This document shows positions 58,830 to 64,000 of a stretch of DNA of 64,000 nucleotides, in pieces. Position 1 is the stretch's first letter; each line of letters begins with the position of its first letter. Made by a program: the position numbers and the translations under genes. Source of the stretch: Phenylobacterium sp. (lineage in GTDB: Bacteria > Pseudomonadota > Alphaproteobacteria > Caulobacterales > Caulobacteraceae); contig NZ_SSMX01000026.1 in the NCBI RefSeq assembly GCF_004799515.1, positions 372,001 to 436,000 on the forward strand. Direction: 5' to 3'. The notes beneath the pieces were generated by a model. The model made no database searches. It worked only from the letters and a program-made list of their open reading frames with translations, and was not told the DNA's origin.

Positions 58830-59780
58830 ATGCCCCCAATCGGCCTTGCCCGACGCGAACTGATCCTGATGCTTGCCGCAGGCCTCGCGAGCTGCGCCAA
58901 GCCGGCCGGCAAGCCGCCACTGCGCATCGGCTTCCAGCGCAGCGGCGTGCTCCTGCTCGCCAAGTCGCGCCACGGGTTGGATCGGCCGCTGAAGGACCTA
59001 GCGTCGGCGGTGACCTGGGTCGAGTTCCCCTCCGGTCCGCCGATGATGGAGGCGATGGCCGCGGGCGCCATCGATCTGGGCGCGGTCGGTGACTCGCCGC
59101 CGATCTTCGCCCAGGCCGCCGGCTCGCCGATCGTCTATGTGGCGGCCCAGCCGGTCACCGGCGCCAGCGAAGCCCTGCTGGTCCCGCCGGGTTCGGCCGC
59201 GCTTTCGGTCTCCGACCTGAAGGGCAAGAAGGTCGCCTTCACCAAGGGCTCCTCGGCGCACCTGTTCACCTACCGCGCGCTGAAGCAGGCGGGCCTGTCC
59301 CTGAGCGACATCCAGCCGGTCTATCTGTCGCCGGGCGATGCGGCCGGCGCTTTCGGGTCCGGAGCCATCGACGCCTGGACGACCTGGGATCCGTATTACG
59401 CGCTGGCTGTGCGGGATCAGAAGGCGAGGGCGCTCCTGACCGGCGAGGCGGTGGCCAAGACGAGCACGTTCTATGTGGCCACCCGTCGGTTCGCGGAGGG
59501 CTCGCCCGCCGTGCTGTCGGCCGCGCTCACGGCGCTGAAGGCTCAGGCCGCCTGGGGCATGGCGCATGTCGCCGATGTCGCCGGGGTTGTCTCCGCGGCC
59601 AGCGGCCTGCCGCAGGACATTGTCACCGCGTCGCTGCGGCGCGGCGTCTACGCGGTCGATCCGATCGACGACGCGGTGATCGCCACCCAGCAGGCCTCGG
59701 CCGACGCCTTCCTGGAGATGGGCGCCATTCCGAAGCGAGTCGATGTGGCCGCGGCGGTCTGGAAAGGCTGGGCGGGCTAG
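58830..59780 (+). CDS. SsuA-like sulfonate ABC substrate-binding lipoprotein (copy 2)
   Basis: 316 residues from the ATG at 58830 after an AGGAG ribosome site. A lipoprotein signal ends at L-A-S-C (cysteine near 21). The sulfonate-binding family marks are present: G-A-I-D-L-G-A-V-G-D-S-P, S-D-L-K-G-K-K-V-A-F-T-K-G-S-S-A, and D-A-W-T-T-W-D-P-Y. It is a paralogue of the gene at 55876-56838. It is divergent from ssuD and its stop overlaps the convergent second SsuD-like gene by 4 bp. Confidence 0.87.
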   Translation: MPPIGLARRELILMLAAGLASCAKPAGKPPLRIGFQRSGVLLLAKSRHGLDRPLKDLASAVTWVEFPSGPPMMEAMAAGAIDLGAVGDSPPIFAQAAGSPIVYVAAQPVTGASEALLVPPGSAALSVSDLKGKKVAFTKGSSAHLFTYRALKQAGLSLSDIQPVYLSPGDAAGAFGSGAIDAWTTWDPYYALAVRDQKARALLTGEAVAKTSTFYVATRRFAEGSPAVLSAALTALKAQAAWGMAHVADVAGVVSAASGLPQDIVTASLRRGVYAVDPIDDAVIATQQASADAFLEMGAIPKRVDVAAAVWKGWAG

Positions 59781-60871
59781 CCGACGGCCTGGGCGGGCCG
59801 GGCGTCGCGCGCGGCGACCAGCTCCCGCACGCGCGGGATCAGGTGCCGGCCATAGGCGACCGCGTCGTCCAGCGGATCGAAGCCGCGGATCAGGAAGGTC
59901 GTCACGCCGAGATCGTAGTAGTCCAGCAGCGCCTCGGCCACCTGGTCCGGCGTGCCCACCAAGCCCGTGGAGTTGCCCTGCGCCCCGGTGACGGCGGCCA
60001 CGCCGGTCCACAGCCGCTTGTCGAGACGCGTCCCCTGGGCCGCGGCCTGCAGCAGGCGTTGCGACCCGGCGTTGGGCGGGGCGTGGTCCTTGGTGTTGAG
60101 GCCAGACTTCTCGCGCAGCGCGATGGTCTGGGCGACGATGTCGTCGGCCCGCGCCCAGGCCGCATCCTCCGTCTCGGCCAGCACGGGACGCAGGGAGAGT
60201 GAGAATCGCACGGTGCGGCCGTGCCTGGCCGCCGCGGCCCGGACGCGGGCGATGGTCTCGCGCACCTGGGCCTGGGTCTCCCCCCACAGGGCGTAGATGT
60301 CCGCGTGTTTGCCGGCCACTGGGATCGCCTCGTCCGACGATCCGCCGAAATAGATCGGCAGGTGCGGCTTCTGAAACGGCTTCACCGCGCCGAAGGCCTG
60401 CACGACGTTGTAGTATTTGCCGGCGTGATCGAAGGGTCTCTCGCTGGTCCACTCCTGCCGAACGATCTCCAGATACTCGTCGGTGCGGGCGTAGCGCTCG
60501 GCCTTGGTGAGGTGGTCGCCGTCCTTCTTCATCTCGTCGTCGGAGCCGCCTGTGATGATGTGGACCGCGATCCGCCCGCCGGTGAACTGATCCAGCGTCG
60601 CCAGTTGCCGCGCGGCCACCGTCGGAGCCGTGAAGCCGGGCCGGTGGGCGATCATGAACCCCAGGCGTTTTGTCACGCTGGCGGCGTGGGCGACCACCAG
60701 TTGGCTCTCCGGCGAGGTCGAGCCGAAGGCGACGAGCGCGCGATCGAAGCCGCCGGCGTCGTGGGCCCTGGCGATGGCCTCCACATAGGCCACGTTGAGC
60801 GCGGGGCCCTTGTTGGCGTGGGTCTCGGAGGCGCCGTTGGCGCCGATGAAACCGATGAACTCGACGGGCAT
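59777..60871 (-). CDS. SsuD-like FMN-dependent monooxygenase (second copy)
   Basis: 364 residues of the LLM flavin-dependent class. Shared marks with ssuD are [29 protein letters not shown] and G-L-V-G-T-P-D-Q-V. The N terminus (V-E-F-I-G-F-I-G-A-N-G) differs from true SsuD, as in the group acting on other sulfonates or sulfones. Substrate range is inferred from context. It lies at the end of the ssuC-ssuB operon. Confidence 0.88.
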   Translation of the reverse strand: MPVEFIGFIGANGASETHANKGPALNVAYVEAIARAHDAGGFDRALVAFGSTSPESQLVVAHAASVTKRLGFMIAHRPGFTAPTVAARQLATLDQFTGGRIAVHIITGGSDDEMKKDGDHLTKAERYARTDEYLEIVRQEWTSERPFDHAGKYYNVVQAFGAVKPFQKPHLPIYFGGSSDEAIPVAGKHADIYALWGETQAQVRETIARVRAAAARHGRTVRFSLSLRPVLAETEDAAWARADDIVAQTIALREKSGLNTKDHAPPNAGSQRLLQAAAQGTRLDKRLWTGVAAVTGAQGNSTGLVGTPDQVAEALLDYYDLGVTTFLIRGFDPLDDAVAYGRHLIPRVRELVAARDARPAQAVG

Positions 60872-60919
60872 GTGGGCCTCCTCGGTAGTGCGGATGTCGC
60901 CGACGTGGCTAACGCTTGG

Positions 60920-61729
60920 TCAGGTCACGATCTCGCCGGTGGGAAAGGCCACCAGGGCGCCTTCGGCCGGCGGCGTCTCCTTCGCGCCGGGCGCGGTCAC
61001 GCCCAGGTGCGCCAGCAGCCTCGAGCGAATGGCCTGGAACTGCGGATCGGCCTCGCGTGGGCGCGGTAGCGCGATCCGCTCCTCCGCCGCGATCCGGCCC
61101 TGATCGAGCACCAGGACGCGGTCGGCGAGGGTGATCGCCTCGTCGACGTCGTGGGTGACCAGCAGCACCGCCGGCGCATGGCGCCGCCACAGCGCCAGGA
61201 CCAGTTCGTGCATCCGCAATCGGGTGAGGGCATCGACGGCGGCGAAGGGCTCGTCGAGCAACAGCAGGGCGGGCTCGCGGACCAGCGCACGCGCCAAAGC
61301 CACGCGCTGGGCCTCGCCGCCGGACAGGGTGGCCGGCCAGACGTCGAGGTGATGGCTGAGCTCGACCTCGGTCAGAGCGGCCTCGGCCCGCGCTCGGGTA
61401 TCGCGTCCGGGGAGGCCGATGGCGACATTGCGCCAGACCTTCTTCCACGGCAGCAGGCGCGCGTCCTGGAAGACGATGGCGCGCGCTGATGGCGAGACGA
61501 CCTGCTCGCGGTCCGCCGGGTCAAGGCCCGCGAGCGTGCGTAGGAGCGTGGTCTTCCCCGAGCCGGAGCGGCCCAGCAGGGCGACGAATTCACCCTGGCC
61601 GATCTCCAGGTTCAGGTTCCGCAAGACCGTGGTGTCGCCGAACCGGCGCGTGAAATCGCGGATGCTGACAGCCACAGGCGGCGCCATGGGCGTCTCGCCA
61701 GCGATGGTTCGGGGTTGCGGCTTGGCCAT
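60920..61729 (-). CDS. ssuB: Sulfonate ABC transporter ATP-binding protein
   Basis: 269 residues with the ABC ATPase core: Walker A G-R-S-G-S-G-K-T-T, Q loop V-F-Q-D-A-R-L-L-P-W, signature L-S-G-G-E-A-Q-R, Walker B L-L-L-L-D-E-P-F and the H-loop histidine in T-H-D-V-D-E-A. The V-F-Q-D-x-R-L-L-P-W wording is typical of SsuB/TauB. It powers uptake through SsuC. It is 17 bp downstream of the ssuC gene on the same strand. Confidence 0.92.
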   Translation of the reverse strand: MAKPQPRTIAGETPMAPPVAVSIRDFTRRFGDTTVLRNLNLEIGQGEFVALLGRSGSGKTTLLRTLAGLDPADREQVVSPSARAIVFQDARLLPWKKVWRNVAIGLPGRDTRARAEAALTEVELSHHLDVWPATLSGGEAQRVALARALVREPALLLLDEPFAAVDALTRLRMHELVLALWRRHAPAVLLVTHDVDEAITLADRVLVLDQGRIAAEERIALPRPREADPQFQAIRSRLLAHLGVTAPGAKETPPAEGALVAFPTGEIVT

Positions 61730-61746
61730 GGCAGGCGCTTTCGGGT

Positions 61747-62556
61747 TCAGGATTTCAGGAAGGAGGTGCGCCAGGCGAGCGCGCGGGCCTCAAGAGCGCG
61801 GACGATCAGGTCGGCGCTCAGGCCCAGGGTGGCGTAGACCAGCAGGCAGACGACGATCACGTCGGTGCGCATGAAGTCGCGGGCGTTGTTGATCAGATAG
61901 CCCAGGCCCGCCGAGGCGTTGATCTGCTCGGCCACCACCAGCACCAGCACCGCCACGCCCAGCGCATAGCGCAGGCCGACCAGGAACGAGGGCAGGGCGC
62001 CCGGCAGGATCGCGTGGACGATCAGCTGCCAGCCCGAGAGGCCGAAGCTGCGGGCCGCCTCGATCAGCTTGGCGTCGACGCCGCGGATGCCGGCGAAGAG
62101 GTTGAGGTAGATCGGGAAGACCGTCGCCACGGCGATCAGGGTGATCTTTGGTGTCTCGCCGATCCCGAACCAGACGATGAACAGCGGGGTGAGCGCGAGG
62201 CTGGGGAGCGTGCGCCCCAGCTGCATCAACGGGTCGACCCCGGTCTCGCCGCGGCGCGACAGGCCGGCGACCAGCGCCAGGGCGACGCCGACGACCAGGC
62301 CGATCGCTAGTCCCGCGGCGGCGCGGGCCAGCGAAACGGCCAGGTTCGATGCCAGCTCGCCGCTGACGATCATCGACCACAGGGTTTGGGCCACGACGCT
62401 CGGCGCCGCCAGGACGCGCGTCGGGATCACGCCCGTCCGCGAGCCCAGTTCCCACAGGACCAGCAGCAGCGCCGGAGACAGCCATCGGCCGGTCCGCAGG
62501 CGCCACTTCGGCGCTGATAGGCGGATGGATCGCGGTTCGGCGGCCAGGACGGACAC
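61747..62556 (-). CDS. ssuC: Sulfonate ABC transporter permease
   Basis: 269 residues with about six membrane helices and the inner-membrane permease EAA-type loop, here E-A-A-R-S-F-G-L-S-G-W-Q-L-I-V-H-A-I-L-P-G-A-L-P. The I-Y-L-N-L-F-A-G-I-R-G-V-D segment is characteristic of SsuC/TauC. It forms the membrane channel for sulfonates bound by either SsuA-like lipoprotein in this window. It starts the ssuC-ssuB-ssuD-like operon; a palindrome 60 bp upstream is the candidate operator. Confidence 0.92.
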   Translation of the reverse strand: MSVLAAEPRSIRLSAPKWRLRTGRWLSPALLLVLWELGSRTGVIPTRVLAAPSVVAQTLWSMIVSGELASNLAVSLARAAAGLAIGLVVGVALALVAGLSRRGETGVDPLMQLGRTLPSLALTPLFIVWFGIGETPKITLIAVATVFPIYLNLFAGIRGVDAKLIEAARSFGLSGWQLIVHAILPGALPSFLVGLRYALGVAVLVLVVAEQINASAGLGYLINNARDFMRTDVIVVCLLVYATLGLSADLIVRALEARALAWRTSFLKS

Positions 62557-62615
62557 GGAAAACTCCCGGACTGACGCGCAGGTTTGCGCCTCGTCAGCCT
62601 AGAAACGCTTCGAAG

Positions 62616-62634
62616 TCCTATTGCGGCAATAGGA
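62616..62634. promoter_or_regulatory. Palindrome TCCTATTG-CGG-CAATAGGA, candidate sulfur operator
   Basis: A perfect 8-bp-arm palindrome with a 3-bp spacer, 60 bp upstream of ssuC and 126 bp before the permease pseudogene on the other strand. A further half-site CCTATC follows at 62639. Its core matches the site at 58748-58760. Confidence 0.6.
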
Positions 62635-62759
62635 TTTACCTATCCCGCCCTTTAGCAATCCTGATGGGGCCGGTCCGAACCCCTGGCCTTGTAGTCTCGG
62701 CCGAAGCCGTTCGACGTGCCTGGCCAGCGGGCCAGGTGTGACAGCCAAGAGGGAAAGAG

Positions 62760-64000
62760 ATGCCGCCGAGTAGCGCTCCAGAACCCATCGACGGGCTTCG
62801 GCACACCTTGCAGCGTCGGCACATGACCATGATCGCGCTCGGCGGGGTGATCGGCGCGGGGCTGTTCGTCGGCAGCAAGGTGGTGATCCAGTCTGCCGGG
62901 CCGGCGGCAGCGGTCTCGTTCCTGATCACGGGCGCCCTGGTGATGCGGATGCTGGGCGAGATGGCGGTGGCCCAGCCGACCGTGGGCTCGTTCTATGAAT
63001 ATGCTCGAAGCGCCTTGGGCGACTTCGCCGGGTTCCTGACCGGATGGATGTACTGGTACTTCTGGGTGATCGTCGTGGCGCTCGAGGCCATCGCCGGCGC
63101 GGACCTGATCCGCTTCTGGCTGCCCCAGGCGCCGCAGTGGATCCTGGCGCTGATGCTGATGCTGGCCATGACCGCCAGCAACCTGGTGTCCGTGCGGGCC
63201 TATGGTGAGTTCGAGTTCTGGCTGTCCTCGGTGAAGGTGGCGGCCATCACGCTCTTCCTGGTGGTCGGGACCCTGTTCGTCACCGGCCTCTGGCCGGGCG
63301 GCGTGCAGCACCTTTCGAACCTTATCGAACCTTACCGCCCACGGCGGCTTCGCCCCGTATGGCGTCCTGCCCATTCTCACCGGCGCGGTGGCGGCCACCG
63401 GCTTCTACTTCGGCGCCGAGATCGTCACGGTGGCGGCGGCCGAGGCGCGCGAGCCAGCCATCGCCGTGGCGCGCGCGACCAATTCGGTGATCGCCCGGGT
63501 GCTGGTGTTCTACATCGGCTCCATCCTGCTGGTGGTGGCCATCGTGCCTTGGGACTCCAAGGCCATCGCCACCCCCTACGTCAGCGCCTGGACCGCCATC
63601 GGACTGCCGGCCGCCGCGCACCTGAGGAACGCGGTGATCCTCACCGCCGTGCTGTCGGCCCTGAACTCCGGCCTCTATGCCTCCTCGCGCATCCTGTTCG
63701 CGCTCACCCGCAATGGCGACGCGCCGCAGGGGCTCGCCAAGGTCGGCGCCCAGGGCGTGCCGCGCCATCCTGGCGGGCACGGTCGCGGGGTTCGCCGCGG
63801 TGGTCGCCTCCTACGTCTCGCCGGACCAGGTGTTCGCCTTCCTGGTCAAGTCCTACGGAACGGTGGCGATCTTCGTCTACCTGCTGATCGCGCTCTCCGA
63901 GCTGCGGCTGCGCCGGCGCTTGGAGCGCGAGGACCCGGCGCGGCTGACGCTGCGCATGTGGCCTTCCCTTATCTGACCTATCTGGCGATTGCCGGCATGG
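62760..64000 (+). pseudogene. Amino-acid permease (APC/GabP type), frameshifted and partial
   Basis: Begins as a normal APC-superfamily permease with a GAGGGAAAGAG ribosome site: I-A-L-G-G-V-I-G-A-G-L-F-V-G-S, V-M-R-M-L-G-E-M-A-V-A. A tandem duplication of TCGAACCTTA (63315-63324, 63325-63334) shifts the frame; removing one copy gives S-N-L-T-A-H-G-G-F-A-P-Y-G-V-L-P. A second shift near 63757-63770 lies at G-V-P-R before A-I-L-A-G-T-V-A-G-F, and a third near 63960 before F-P-Y-L-T-Y-L-A-I-A-G-M. The last helices lie beyond the window. Confidence 0.85.

Overview
The window is high-GC (roughly 70 %) bacterial chromosome. The gene families point to an alphaproteobacterium of the Caulobacterales, most like Phenylobacterium or Caulobacter. 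The signs are many exported peptidases, a FecI/FecR/TonB-dependent-receptor locus, an HWE-family histidine kinase, a PEP-CTERM protein, small DUF6894 and DUF5990 proteins, GCTAGGGT-type -10 sequences and dispersed GTCATCCCGG palindromes. No rRNA, tRNA or CRISPR array was recognised. The genus is inferred from family content, not from an alignment.

Layout. 1-10.7 kb: end of a KdpE-like regulator, a phospholipase D-type enzyme, ExoD, and a run of small stress or housekeeping proteins (YdeI/OmpD-associated, an atypical SDR, VOC, DUF5990, ankyrin repeats, two GFA-type zinc proteins and a TetR regulator with a clear palindromic operator). 10.8-27.7 kb: a ClC channel, then mostly exported or membrane proteins (M14, M28, M20 and DUF885 peptidases, signal peptidase I, a CusF-like protein, an unusual RHH-TM-EF-hand protein, YdcF and GH18), several sharing an AAGCTTGGGG leader. 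27.7-32.3 kb: a TIR-TM-TPR protein translationally coupled to a PEP-CTERM protein, divergent from a SLOG-SLATT-type membrane protein. This is the best candidate here for an undescribed nucleotide-signalling or defence module. 32.3-43.7 kb: a 2OG-Fe(II) oxygenase fusion, sensor kinases, SDR, GMC oxidoreductase, a YfiR/hybrid-kinase pair and a glycosyltransferase. 43.8-48.0 kb: FecI sigma factor, FecR anti-sigma factor and TonB-dependent receptor. 48.1-53.6 kb: hydrolase, receiver, NUDIX, GNAT, DUF885 and membrane genes.

The 53.68-54.43 kb stretch looks like a scar of mobile DNA: a RadC 3' fragment, an AT-rich patch, an excisionase-like HTH without a normal start, and an orphan MbcA/ParS-type antitoxin domain. 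From 54.6 to 62.6 kb lies a sulfonate (sulfur-scavenging) region with an MFS transporter, two SsuA-like lipoproteins, two SsuD-like FMN monooxygenases, an alpha/beta hydrolase, SsuB and SsuC. Its two divergent promoter regions each carry a CCTAT-N-ATAGG type palindrome. The window ends in a decayed amino-acid permease pseudogene with a 10-bp tandem duplication and two further frameshifts.
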